Positions 43,346 through 53,462 of a stretch of 64,000 bases of DNA are shown here, piece after piece; within the stretch, counting starts at the first letter, position 1, and every line of letters starts with the position of its first letter. The stretch comes from Carettochelys insculpta (taxonomy: Eukaryota > Chordata > Testudines > Carettochelyidae), in assembly GCF_033958435.1 (NCBI RefSeq), contig NC_134138.1, positions 7,452,001 through 7,516,000 on the forward strand, written 5' to 3'. The notes beneath the pieces are model-generated. The model was not told the DNA's origin. It was given only the letters and a program-made list of their open reading frames with translations, and did no database searches. Made by a program: the position numbers and the translations under genes.

Positions 43346-44114
43346 GTCAGGGAGACGTGTCATCTGGGTCACTGAAAATGGGTCAGGGTGGAACACAGAT
43401 GAAGAAACCTGCTTAGGGCTGGGCTGAGCCAGCACAGGGCGATAATACAGGACGGATGTCTCCTGCTTGAGAACTGGCGCAGCTTCACCAGACTCCGTTG
43501 GCCTCTGCTCTTCTCATCTCTGTGCTATCGTGGCCTGGCAGGACTGGGATAGTGGGGTTTTGTGTTGCACTTTTTCCTCTGACACAAGCTGTCCGTGGGG
43601 ATTGGTGAGTGTGTGTGGTGGAGGTGGAGCAGTTGCTCAGAGCAGGCAGCTGCTCACTCCCAGCCCTGCTCTATGTTGTGATCAGCATTCACCAATTCTC
43701 TTTGATTTTATGCTTTTCATTGTTATTGTTGTTTCTCACGTTTCCCTCTGTCAGCAGTTTTCTTCCCACCCCTGGCTACAACAGCAGCCTGGAACCCGGA
43801 ATCCTTGGGCTTGCAAAGGACCTTGAGAGAGCTGTTCCCTCAAGCCTGGTCCATCCTCCAGAGACTAACTCAGATTTATTAACCATCTCCTCCTCCGGTG
43901 GTATCCCCTTAACGTACACATGCTGTCCTTGGGGCACCCCAAGTGGGTTTTGGACATTCCTGGCCTCTGTGCCGGACCACGTATAATGCACCCACCCTTG
44001 TGTAGCACATTTCTTCTTATCAAATCCCTCTGTGTAAATGAAAAGGAAGGACAGCCGGCCTTCGGCAGTGGGTTGGGGGGGTGTTGTTTCCAAATGGTAG
44101 ACAAAAAGTTAGTA
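43346..44114. other. Unassigned sequence
   Basis: No gene or delimited repeat is seen. Overlapping frames of 105-155 codons lack motifs. Confidence 0.4.
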
Positions 44115-44350
44115 GAATTCTGGCATTTCTGGGAGGAGGCTGGGGCAGAATTCAGAGCACTGCGGCATTCTGGGAGGAGGCTGGGGGCAGAATTCGGAGC
44201 ACTGCGGCATTCTGGGAGGAGGATGGGGCAGAATTCGGAGCACTGCAGCATTCTGGGAAGGGGGGGGCAGAATTTAAAGCACTGCGGCATTCTGGGAGGA
44301 GGCTGGGAGCAGAATTTAGAGCACTGCGGCATTCTGGGAGGAGTTCAGAG
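44115..44350. repeat. Minisatellite, unit about 43 bp, 5-6 copies
   Basis: Each unit contains 'cattctgggaggagg', a G-rich spacer, 'gcagaatt' and 'agcactgcgg'. Unit length varies by a few bases in the G run, so translated frames show 'ALRHSGRR' repeats that change register. The peptide repeats are a by-product, not a gene. Confidence 0.9.
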
Positions 44351-44749
44351 TAAAGTCCCTCTCTTGTTTCTCTGGCTGCAGAGGACAATGCTGTTTTCCA
44401 TTCTGCTGGGGATTAAATCTAGCACAGACTGTAGCTGTCCCCTCCCCTATATGGTGTAAAATACTGTGCCATCTCACACCGCCTGGGGTGTTTCAAAGGA
44501 GGGACAGACCCTGCCCCATCTTCTGCTCTCGTTCTGTTGTTTGCCCAGCTCAATGAGCAAATTCCCATCCCTCTCCTAAGGAAATGGGATACCAGCTCCT
44601 CACTGCCCCATTGATTCGTCGCCCAGTGAGGACACCAGGGCACCATCTAGTCCCCTCCTTTAGATGGGGAGAGTTTCACAATCCTTAATACATTAATTCC
44701 CTGCTGTGAGGCCGAGACTTATGGCCTCCTTTTAGGGGAAGAACCTTGG
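44351..44749. other. Unassigned sequence
   Basis: Nothing supportable is seen. Confidence 0.4.
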
Positions 44750-44757
44750 GTTAGGAC

Positions 44758-44901
44758 CAGAGGTGAAAGTAACTTAGAATTTCTTACAGACCGTGTTCTA
44801 TCACAACCCGGGTGCCCGCCAGCTCTTTAAACAGCTGCTGTTGGCTTTTGCTGCACTCTGCCAGCTCTTGAGGGAGCTGTACCTGCTTACTGCCACCTCT
44901 G
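44758..44901. mobile_element. hAT-type short element (144 bp)
   Basis: The left end CAGAGGTGAAAGTAACTTAG and the complement of the right end CAGAGGTGGCAGTAAGCAG are inverted repeats. The flanks GTTAGGAC (44750-44757) and GTTAGTCC (44902-44909) match 6/8. It is a relative of the 22420 element at the ends but has a different interior. Confidence 0.8.
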
Positions 44902-44954
44902 GTTAGTCCCAATAGGAGTTAGGCACCTAAGTACCTTCTGAGGAACTGGCTGAA

Positions 44955-45046
44955 GTGAATGGCTCTGGTTTACAGATGGAGACAGCGTTAGAGCCAAGAG
45001 CAGAACCCAGGCATCTGGGCTTCCAGTGTCGTGCTGTAGTCACCCC
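44955..45046 (+). repeat. MIR-type SINE fragment
   Basis: 'ggtttacagatggagacagc' (44968) and 'cagaacccaggcatctgggc' (45001), followed by 'cgtgctgtagtcacccc', are MIR parts. It ends where a hAT-like element begins. Confidence 0.55.
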
Positions 45047-45048
45047 GA

Positions 45049-45205
45049 CAGGGTTCCTGCTAATTTTTGCCATCCATGGGCAGAATAAATTTTGTTAAGT
45101 GCACCGAGGCATATGGGATGTGCACCACTAGTAAAAACACAGGCTGCCAGCTGTGGGTGCTTTGCTGATCCTTTGGGCAGCACCTGAATCGTTCCTGGGA
45201 AGCCC
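45049..45205 (+). mobile_element. hAT-like element fragment (AATTTTT-CATC-ATAAATTT family), copy 1
   Basis: It starts CAGGGTTCCTGCTAATTTTT, then 'cagaataaattttgttaagt', 'ggatgtgcaccactagtaaa' and 'gcagcacctgaatcgttcct'. The same order appears at 54219-54390. The right end was not found. Confidence 0.5.
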
Positions 45206-46588
45206 CCAAGCGCTCAGCTTCCGGGGAACACCGGATGGGGGTGTGTGCATGGAATTGCTAGTCAAATGCAGCCGTAGACTACTGCAGAAGCTGGATAAGC
45301 ACTGTGCTCTCTCTGACTTGCACAGGGCTTATAGGACTTTCAGTGGGCTTTGGATCAGGGCTGCAAGGTGCTGCCATTGACCTCAACAGGTCCAGGATTT
45401 CCTCCCACTGCCCAGGTCAAAGAGGATCAGACCAGAATGTGGAGCAAGGCTGGCTTGTGATACGTTCCTGGTTTTCCTCTGTTGTCATCCTTCTTCTAGC
45501 ATCCATCTCCTCTCTGCCTCTCTGCCCCCAGGGTAGGTGCAAGAGCCTTCTCCTCTGCAGGTCTGGAACAGCCTCTCCTGGCCGCCCCGAGTGTCCCTCA
45601 TTTTCCAGCTCTCCGCAGCCAAATTTCCACATCTGCCTCTGGGCAGCATTGCAACCCCAAGAGTCTAAAAGCCCTGAGCCAGAGCCCCGATAATCAGGAG
45701 ACTGGCTGCAAAATCGTAAGATGGGGAATGTTACAGGGTGTGGGGGTCCCTGGGCCCTGCGCCCCATCCACAGGCAGATGGGGTTCTCATTCTGCAGGGA
45801 GAACACATGGGTTATTAGTTGATGGGGACACAGCACAGAACAGACATGTCAGCACAGAAACCAGAAGCAGTCGGGACACTCCATTCTGGGGAGAGGGGCC
45901 CAGAGGGGTCCCCAAGCCAGGGCTCTGGTCCCTCCTTCCTTCCTCTCCAGCCAGATGAGACTGCCCCACCCAACTGCCTAGTTCCAATTCAAACCTGTCA
46001 GCCCCTCCTCCTGCCTTTGCCTTGTTTCCCAGGGAAGAACAGTATCACCTGGTTGCCTAGGTTACAAAGAACCCAGAGGACCAATGAATCCGTGTGAGAT
46101 GTCATCTCATCAGAACTGCCATCACCAGCTATGCGCTGAGGCTGGGCCTAGGGAAACTGAGGCACCCACCTCGGGTTGCTACAGGACAGTAGGAAACACG
46201 GGCAGCCAAACCAGGGGAGTAAAACCCTCACACTTTGTCACAGGGGTGGAAAAAAGAAGCCAAGCGCTTTTGGCTTGTCTCCTGGTTGTGATCTCCACCG
46301 GCAGCCTCTGCGTGCATGTTGAAATTACACTCAAACTAACCACAAGATGTGCACAGGCCAAAGCCGTCCCTGGACCTGCTCCGTCCCACTGCCTAGAGCT
46401 CCCCAACCCCCTGCTCTCCATTCATCCTAGCAGTGTCTCCCAGCCTCCAGTCCCCTGGCGTAAGGCTGGGGAGGGGGCTGTCTCTGGGCCTGAAGGGAAA
46501 AGGGCAGGAGAGGTCAGGCAGATGTCCCAAGATGCTTGTTTGCTTGGGAGAGCCGCCCGAAATCACAACAGCATTGCATGTATTGGCA
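45206..46588. other. Unassigned sequence
   Basis: No supported gene. Frames of up to 177 codons (46084-46617) have no recognised domain. Confidence 0.4.
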
Positions 46589-46672
46589 GCCCTGATGAAG
46601 CGGGTTTTTGCCCATGAAAACTTATGGTCCAAAATATCTTAGCCTGTAAGATGCCACAAGACTTCTTTCTGT
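46589..46672 (+). mobile_element. Short hammerhead-like retroelement unit (family A)
   Basis: CTGATGA (46592-46598) and GAAA (46616-46619) are both intact, separated by GCGGG, a T loop and CCCAT, an imperfect stem. It continues 'acttatggtccaaaatatct' and 'taagatgccacaagacttct', which is the normal unit order. No target duplication was found. Confidence 0.6.
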
Positions 46673-46689
46673 TCATTCAGTGCTAGTGA

Positions 46690-46975
46690 CTTACTTGGCT
46701 TGAACCCTTGTACTCTGAGTGGCACATCGGTCATCTCCAAATCTCCTCCACTCCACACTGCCTCGGGATAAATCTTCTAGCTGACTCCAGAAGTACCCCA
46801 GTTGTCCTTCAGTCTCGGCAGATCTTCTCCACATTGCCTGAAGTCTTCCTCTTCTGCATTGTCCTTGTGGGTTCCATGGCAGAGCTTGACGGACTCTGCT
46901 GGATGATGGCTTTTCCATCCCCACTTTCTTCTCTTGAGTGGAACATCAAGGGGTTCTTGTTCTGTTCTCTTCCAA
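46690..46975 (-). repeat. Non-LTR LINE C-terminal fragment (WNPQGK...WRR type), copy 2
   Basis: The minus-strand frames read 'ALPWNPQGQCRRGRLQAMWRRSAE', 'WSQLEDLSRGSVEWRRF' and 'LGYF' in close succession. This is the C-terminal pattern of a non-CR1 non-LTR retrotransposon, better preserved than at 16545-16777. The 3' limit is near 46690 and the 5' limit near 46975. Confidence 0.55.
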
Positions 46976-47479
46976 AGCCCCTCCTTTGTGACTGGTCTTG
47001 CCATCTGATGCAAAGTATATCTGATGCCATCTGATGTACCTCAGGCAGCTGTTTATGAAGTACTTGTGCCGTGGTCTATAAACGTGTATGAGGCAGCAGG
47101 ACACGGAATGGGTGAAACACCAGGTGGGACAAAGATGAATCAGAGAGGAGAAAGGAGCCAGGTCGGGCATTTTGCCTGCTGGCTGTGGGGTCTGGCTTGT
47201 GTACATGCCTCTGGCTGCTACCCCCCACCCGCCCGAAATGGCACCCTGGCTGCTTAAATGTACCTTACATGACTCAGGACTGTGAAAAAAGCCCCATCTT
47301 CCCGTTCCCTCGACTGACCCACGTAACGTTGATTTAAAATGGTGTTCACCCGGCACTAGGTTGCTTCTGCCTCTTGTTAAGGCAGAATAATTATGCCCAT
47401 GAGAGAGCCCTTTCCTGTTGGCACAGTGCGTCTCCCCAGAGATGGTACAGCTGAGCAGAAGCAGCCCAGAAGTGGAGGT
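46976..47479. other. Unassigned sequence
   Basis: No gene or repeat is seen. The phrase 'ctgatg.catctgatg' near 47009-47034 is a short local repeat. Confidence 0.35.
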
Positions 47480-47745
47480 TCGCCCTAAAGATTTCGCCGC
47501 CTGAAATGCCAGATGGAGGACTCATCAGGGATGATTTTTAAATGGGTTTATATCAGGAACCACCAATCAATTATGCAACAGACTGAATCTAAATGTTTAT
47601 GTGAGCCAGTGCGAAACCAATAGCATTTTATTGGGGAAAAGGCTTATTAAGTACGAGCTGCAAAAGCAAAACATCAGTGAAGCCAAAACTGAAATGCAGC
47701 ACTGCAGAGCACCACGGCATTGGGTACATCTTGCCAGCGTCTGTT
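47480..47745. promoter_or_regulatory. Candidate conserved non-coding stretch
   Basis: Non-repetitive sequence with CpGs preserved in an AT-rich context ('aaagatttcgccgcctgaaa' at 47486) and several TTTAAAT/CAATTATG phrases ('caatcaattatgcaacagac' at 47564). There are no frames of note. It lies directly beside a CR1 copy. Conservation is guessed from composition only. Confidence 0.3.
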
Positions 47746-48083
47746 TGTACATAAGAGTGACCACACTGGGTCAGACCAAAGGTCCTCCTAGCCCAGTGTC
47801 CTGTCTTCCGACAGTGACCAATGCCAGCGGTCCCCTGCAAGGGTGTGGAATCTTCAAGTGATCCAGCCCCTGTCAGTCCTTTCCAGCCTCTGACAAACAG
47901 GCTAGGGACACCCTTTTTGCCCACCCTGGCTAATAGCCACAGATGGACCTAACCGCCATGAATTTATCTACTTCTTCGTTGCACTCTGTTGAGATCCTGG
48001 GTTTCGCAGCATCCTCTGGCAAGGAGTCCCGCAGCTCTATCGTGCACTGTGTGAAGAAAAATGTATTTTGCTAGTTTTAAACC

Positions 48084-48276
48084 TCATCATCATCATCAAT
48101 AACCGTGGGCTCAGCGCCCGTTGGTGTCTGATGCCTCTCGCTATTTCCTTCCATCTTTCCCTGTCCAGTGCAGAGTGGCTTCGTTTCTGTAGACTAGCTC
48201 TGCACCAATCTACTACATCACCTACCCATTCTCCGTGGGGTCTGCCTCTCCTATTCGAACCGTCCATTATGCTGAA
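48084..48276 (-). mobile_element. RTE-like LINE 3' terminus (5' truncated)
   Basis: The minus frame reads 'MDGSNRRGRPHGEWVGDVVDWC' and 'ALDRERWKEIARGI' and ends in (TGA)n (TCATCATCATCATC at 48084-48097 on the plus strand). GRP...W and DRxxW motifs close to a TGA-repeat 3' end are typical of RTE/BovB-type LINEs. AACC occurs on both sides (48080-48083 and 48275-48278), a probable short target repeat in the CR1 host. Confidence 0.65.
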
Positions 48277-48371
48277 CCGGCTACCCATTAATTTCATTTG
48301 GTGATCCTGAGTTCTTACATTAGGGGAACAAATAAATAACTTTTTATAGACCTCTATCACATCCACCCTTA

Positions 48372-48788
48372 GGCTGTGTCTACATGCGCCCCCTCCTTTT
48401 GCAAGGTGCATGTTAATGAGGGAGTTTGAAAGATGCTAATGAGGCGCTGTCATGAATATGCAGCGCTTCATTAGCATAAGGGCAGCCACGGCGATCTGTA
48501 AGAGCTGCTTTCGAATTGTGTGCTGCCTGTGTGGCTGGGGGTCTTTCGAAACAACCCTTCCCCAAACAAATGCCTGGGAAGAAGGGGCTTTCGAAGACTG
48601 GGAGATCATTTCGAAAGGACCCCGACTACATGGGCAGTGCATGATTTGAAAGCGGCACTTGCGAATTGCTGCGGTCACCATTATGCTAATGAGATGCTGC
48701 ATATTCATAGTAGCACCTCATTTGCATCTTTCAAACTCCCTCATTAACATGCCCCTTCCAAAAGGAGAGCGCTCATGTAGACGCAGCC
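48372..48788. mobile_element. PIF/Harbinger-like non-autonomous transposon (417 bp)
   Basis: The left end GGCTGTGTCTACATG and the complement of the right end GGCTGCGTCTACATG are near-perfect inverted repeats, flanked by TTA on both sides (48369-48371 and 48789-48791). A 3-bp TTA target duplication with GG-starting ends is the PIF/Harbinger signature. The interior has long inverted symmetry ('gtttgaaagatgctaatgag' at 48425 is mirrored near 48733) and repeated TTTCGAA motifs. Confidence 0.8.
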
Positions 48789-48892
48789 TTAGTCTCCTTC
48801 TCTCTAAGCTGAAAAGTCCCCGTCTTTTTAATCGCTCTTCATGCAGCGCCTGCCCCAAACCCTGAATCATTTCTGTTGTCCTTTTCTGAACC

Positions 48893-49315
48893 CAGAGCTT
48901 CTGGAACAGAGTGGTGCAGCTTGAACTTCCCAGGGCTCAAATGTCTCTGCACACACGGGGTTCTCAGACGGTCCGGGGCTGCCTGCTGGAACCCATGGGC
49001 CTGTCATTGGTCCTCACCCTGGGAAGACCCAGGATTTGAAAACCCCAAGTATATTTCTCCATGCTGTTCCCAGAGCCGGCTGAGCACCAGGATAAGTTCT
49101 CTGCAGGGAGCAGCCCTTGGAAGGGCTCACGATGCTCAGATCTTTCAGAACTCAGTTGTACCCCTCGGGTCAGGGTGGCGCAGCTGGGCTCTGGGTGCAG
49201 TGTCTCTTTGTGCCCAGAGACTGGCACGGCAAGGGGCATGGTTTCAGGGAGCATCAGGGAGAACCACTGCAGGGAGGAGTTGCTGGCATCCCCAGTAACC
49301 TCTACTGTCCAAGGT
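48893..49315. repeat. Unassigned sequence containing direct-repeat pair C, copy 1
   Basis: 'tccggggctgcctgctggaa' (48972) followed by 'cccatgggcctgtcattggt' recurs at 50028 in the same orientation. Beyond about 100 bp the two differ. No gene is seen. Confidence 0.5.
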
Positions 49316-49482
49316 CATAGAATCACAGAATCCTAGGGCTGGAAGGGACCTCAGGAGGTCATCTAGTCCAGCCCCCTGCTTCAAGCAGGATCAACCCCCA
49401 CTAAGTCATCCCAGCCAGGTCCTTGTCAAGCCAGGACTTAAAAACCTCTAGGGATGGAGATTCCACCACCTCTCTAGGCAGG
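49316..49482 (-). repeat. CR1 LINE 3' end, antisense
   Basis: On the complement '[26 protein letters not shown]' (49479-49401) is followed by the 3' tail and octamers (49317-49335). It is a short 5'-truncated copy. Confidence 0.8.
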
Positions 49483-50264
49483 GTCTGAAGAGCATGAGTG
49501 GATCCTGGCCCATGGGACTGCTGCAGCACCTGGTGACCACCAGCAGCAGCACGGGCTAGAGCAGAGCATTGGCTAGGCTCCCCCACCACGTGGCACACCT
49601 CACCACAGCAATGCTGTCCAGAGCAGCTTCTCCCTTGGCCAGGGTTTCCCTGGAGAGCGTCATTTCTCTTTCCTCTGGGTCCTTTACCGGGCGGTGGTTT
49701 TCCTTTGGGACCCTGCGGTGAGCTTTGGAAACATCTCTCTACAAGTCTTCCATGTTGGCTCCTCAGGCTGGCCAGCCACTCTGGGAGCCCTGGCCGGCCT
49801 TGGTCTGGCCACTGCAGGGGCTGGGGGAAACACAGTCCAGCGCTGTACATGTTCCGGGAAGGGCATGAGAGCGTTCTTTTAACCCTGTGCACTTCTGGCT
49901 GGACCTCCCTGGGAGTATCCCCAGTTGAGGGAACCTCTGAGACAGTGAGCAGGGTGTGTAGGAAATGAGCTGGGTCCGCTGTGGGCTTTGTGTGGGAAGC
50001 AGGTGCTCTTTGGCCTCACTGCTGTGTCCGGGGCTGCCTGCTGGAACCCACGGGCCTGGCATTGGTCCTCACCCAGGAAGACGCAAGAGGGAGGGAGTGA
50101 AGGGACAATCCTGGTTTTCCCTGGAGGTGCTTCTGTGCTGTTGAGGTGTAAGGAGATGGAGTTGGGGGAGCTCCACACCCTTCAGGTGGTCCTAATGATC
50201 AGGGACTTTACACTGAGGATGGTGGCCAGGAGTCAGAGAATGGCCTTGTTCAGAAAGGCCCAGG
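49483..50264. repeat. Unassigned sequence containing direct-repeat pair C, copy 2
   Basis: The copy at 50028-50085 matches the one at 48972. The remaining sequence has overlapping GC-rich frames with no domain. Confidence 0.4.
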
Positions 50265-50490
50265 GCCAGGGGTGTATTGCCCATCTCCCTGTGGGGTAGT
50301 GTAGACCCCTGCATGGCCTGGCAGCCAGAGTCCAACCTAAATCCATCTCTGGCAGGGTTGTGGGGCCTAATGGCCTCAACGTCTGTGCAATTCCCCCTGT
50401 GGTCAGGGTAGCATGGCCTAGTGGCCAGGGAGTCAATATGCTTGCCCCCTGTGGTTAGGATAGTACAACTTAGCGGCAGAACCATAGGCA
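50265..50490. repeat. Degenerate tandem repeat, unit about 60-70 bp
   Basis: The phrase 'ccctgtgg' followed by 'ggtag', 'ggcctaatggcc' or similar recurs at about 50289, 50347, 50395 and 50446. It is about four imperfect units. Confidence 0.5.
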
Positions 50491-51970
50491 TAGCTTCCTG
50501 TATGGAGCTGGGGCAGAGAGGGAAGGGTGACCCAGGTCCTCCCTCTCCGCAGGGTCCCAGCCCAGGGGAGTGGTCTATTGGTAGCTTAGCTGGGAATCCC
50601 ACCACACCAGGCTGAGCTCCCCTGGGTAACAATTTCCCCCCCAGGCTGCTTCCCACCAGTTCCCTGCGGGAACCCCCCTCCATCTCTCTGCTCTGGGCCT
50701 TCCCCTGCAGACTGGCTGCTGTGGCTTGGTCCATCACACTTCCTCCCCCCCAGAGCTCTAGGGACACCTCCTTGCCCCGCTACAGCCAGCCCTGAATGAG
50801 CAGCTCCACGGCTTTATAGCTGGCCTCCAGCTGGAGCGTGCCCAGCAGGGCTGTGGGGGCGGGGCTTCCTCAGCCAGGTGAGCCAGGTTGACCCCTTCAG
50901 GCCCAGGAAAAAACAGCTTGGCTGCTGCAAGGTTGCTAGCTCTTTTCTTGTCCCAATGTGTGTTATGGGGCATTGTAACCACAGAAGGGAGCCACGGTGT
51001 TTGTATCTTCATTGGCGTGCCATGGCCACCGAGACCTCACCTGAGAAAGCTGCTAACTCGACCCCATGGCCTGAAACCTCTGCCTTGAAAACCGGCAGAA
51101 TTTTGCAGAAATGGCTGTTGTCGTTAGTCACCTCTGCCGCCAGAGCAGGGCTGCTGGCCACCCTTTGGAGACAGAGGTTGGAAGGGAGAGTTGCTCACTG
51201 GTAGTAGAGACTAGGGATGGACAAAGGGAAATAGGTCGACGGGGGAGTGGGCCCTCTGGGGAATAGATAATGGGGCTGAGCAGACATGATCTGAGGGAGG
51301 GATGGAAATAGATTCTCACGTCCTCCAAAGGAGCTGTCCTTTTGGGCACAGCTGGGTTTGTTGACTGGTACTTGGGCTTGGCTGATGTAGACCAGAGATC
51401 CAGATGACTTTCAAACTGGCCAGTGTCTGGGTCCTGAGACCCAAAGGGACCTTGGCTGTTGGAGGGCAGCTCTTCTCTGGCCTTGTCCTGCTCCTCCTCC
51501 GATGAGTCTTGCAGGTCACCTTTGGGGGCAGGGAGGGATGGGAGCCAGTTATGACACAAGATTTCTGGGTTGTTTACTTGTGCACAAGGCTGTCTGCTTC
51601 CTCGGAAAGGGCCGGGTTACATATCCCCTGCTGGCTTGCACCCCTCGTTGTATGGTAGGTCCTCCTGAGACGCATACCTGTTTTTTGACACTGCTGGGCA
51701 TCCGAGTCAGGACCCTGCATGGATATCTGCTTTGCAAAGTCCACAAACATTGGCTACTGGAAGAGTGCAAAAAGCGGCACGTAACACTTGCATTATGCCT
51801 CAACAATGTACCAAACTGCTCCAGTTCTTAGCAAGCTTAATCTGCTTTTCCAGGGGACTCCAGTGTTTGCAGTAAATATGGACTTAGTGTTCTGAGATGG
51901 ATTGCATGGTGTGTAGACATACTTTCTTAAACCAGATTAACTTGACTTGATTTGGTTTAAAACACCTGTG
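50491..51970. other. Unassigned sequence
   Basis: No gene or delimited repeat. Frames of up to 191 codons on the minus strand (50192-50767) have no domain and are GC-driven. Confidence 0.4.
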
Positions 51971-51971
51971 A

Positions 51972-52651
51972 GCTGCGTCTACACGTGCACGCTACTTCGA
52001 AGTAGCGACACCAACTTCAAAATAGCGCCCGTCGCGTCTACACGCGTCGGGCGCTATTTCGAAGTTAACTTCGACGTTAGGCGGCGAGACGTCGAAGTCG
52101 CTAACCTCATGAGGGGATAGGAATAGCGCCCTACTTCGACGTTCAACGTCGAAGTAGGGACCGTGTAGACGATCCGCGTCCCGCAACGTCGAAATTGCTG
52201 GGTCCTCCATGGCGGCCATCAGCTGGGGGGTTGAGAGATGCTCTCTCTCCAGCCCCTGCGGGGCTCTATGGTCACCGTGGGCAGCAGCCCTTAGCCCAGG
52301 GCTTCTGGCTGCTTCTGCGGCAGCTGGGGATCTATGCTGCATGCACAGGGTCTGCAACCAGTTGTCAGCTCTGTGTATCTTGTGTTGTTTAGTGCAACTG
52401 TGTCTGGGAGGGGCCCTTTAAGGGAGCGGCTTGCTGTTGAGTCCGCCCTGTGACCCTGTCTGCAGCTGTGCCTGGCATCCCTATTTCGATGTGTGCTACT
52501 TTGACGTGTAGACGTTCCCTCGCTGCGCCTATTTCGATGTTGGGCTGAGCAACGTCGAAGTTGAACATCGACGTTGCCGGCCCTGGAGGACGTGTAGACG
52601 TTATTCATCGAAATAGACTATTTCGATGTTGGCTGCACGTGTAGACGTAGC
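51972..52651 (-). mobile_element. CpG-rich non-autonomous DNA transposon, 680 bp, copy 1
   Basis: The ends GCTGCGTCTACACGTGCA and, on the complement, GCTACGTCTACACGTGCA are inverted repeats, close to the GGCTGCGTCTACATG end of the Harbinger-like element at 48372. About 180 bp at one end and 150 bp at the other are packed with TTCGAAGT, ACGTCGAAG and TTTCGATGT motifs. The core (about 52195-52470) is GC-rich and unlike the ends. Frames of 105 and 121 codons on the minus strand are shared with copy 2 but encode no domain I recognise. The GTG flanks are only a possible 3-bp duplication. Confidence 0.8.
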
Positions 52652-52861
52652 CGTGGAGTCCTGCCCTTAGATTGTCAGTATTGACCAGTCTGAAGTGCCT
52701 TGATTTGTCTGGACAGCCCATTGGAGGACCCACAAAAGTGAACTGGTGCCTAACAGAAGCGGTGAGGATATTGATTGTTTAACTGTGAGGGGTTTTCTCC
52801 AAAATGTGTGTTGGGCGTTTGAGTCAAATGGTCAAAAAAGGGGAACGGGGGAGCCTTTGAA
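52652..52861. other. Unassigned sequence
   Basis: Nothing supportable is seen. Confidence 0.4.
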
Positions 52862-53462
52862 TTGCTATAAATTAAAAATTGCTGCCCCTTTCAGTAAGGT
52901 TCAGATCTAGAGAAGTAGTTGTTCCCCTCTGTTCAGCACTGGTGAGGCCACATCGGGAATATTATGTCCAGTTTTGGCCCCCCCCCAGTATGAAAAGGAT
53001 GTGGATGTACTGGAGCAGGTTCAGCAGAGGGCAACAAAACTGATTAAGGGGCTGGAGCACAAGAACTATGAGGATAGGCTGAGGGATTTGGATTTAGTTT
53101 ACAGAAGAGAAGACAGAGGGGTGATTTAATAGCAGCCTTCAACTTCCTGAAGGGGAGCTCTAAAAAGGAGGGTGAGAAACTGTTCTCAGTGGTGTCAGAT
53201 GGCAGAACAAGGAGCAATGGTCTGAAATTGAAGAGGGAGAGGTGTAGGTTGGATATTAGGAAAAACTACTTCACCAGGCGGGTGGTGAAGCACTGGAATG
53301 CGTTGCCTAGAGAGGTGGTGGAATCTCCATCGCTCGAGGTTTTAAAGTCCTGGCTTGACAAGATCCTGGCTGGGGTGACTTAGTGGGGGTTGATCCTGCT
53401 TGAAGCAGGGGGCTGGACTAGATGACCCCCTGAGGTCCCTTCCAGCCCTAGGATTCTATGAC
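52862..53462 (+). pseudogene. CR1 LINE 3' end, sense
   Basis: It starts in '[24 protein letters not shown]' (about 52908) and runs through 'RLRDLDLVYRREDRG' (frame-broken). It then reads '[56 protein letters not shown]' (53189-53383). The tail ends in one octamer ATTCTATG at 53453-53460. Confidence 0.85.

Larger units (their letters stand above)
47748..48892 (-). pseudogene. CR1-family LINE 3' region carrying two insertions
   Basis: On the minus strand the pieces 48892-48789, 48371-48281 and 48083-47748 join into one CR1 tail of the 'MKLMGSRF' subfamily: it includes 'gaaaaggacaacagaaatga', '[10 protein letters not shown]' split at 48281/48083, and the 3' tail 'tggtcactcttatgta'. An RTE-like LINE tail and a Harbinger-like element interrupt it. 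It is the same subfamily as the nested copy at 36.6-38.4 kb but more decayed. Confidence 0.8.

Noticed and set aside
43920..44459. 179-codon frame with repeated ALRHSGRR peptides
   Set aside because: The repeats are the translation of a DNA minisatellite whose unit length is not a multiple of three throughout.
46084..46617. 177-codon plus-strand frame
   Set aside because: It has no domain and runs into the hammerhead-like repeat at its end, so it is treated as chance.
50192..50767. 191-codon minus-strand frame
   Set aside because: It overlaps a degenerate tandem repeat and has no domain or conserved pattern.
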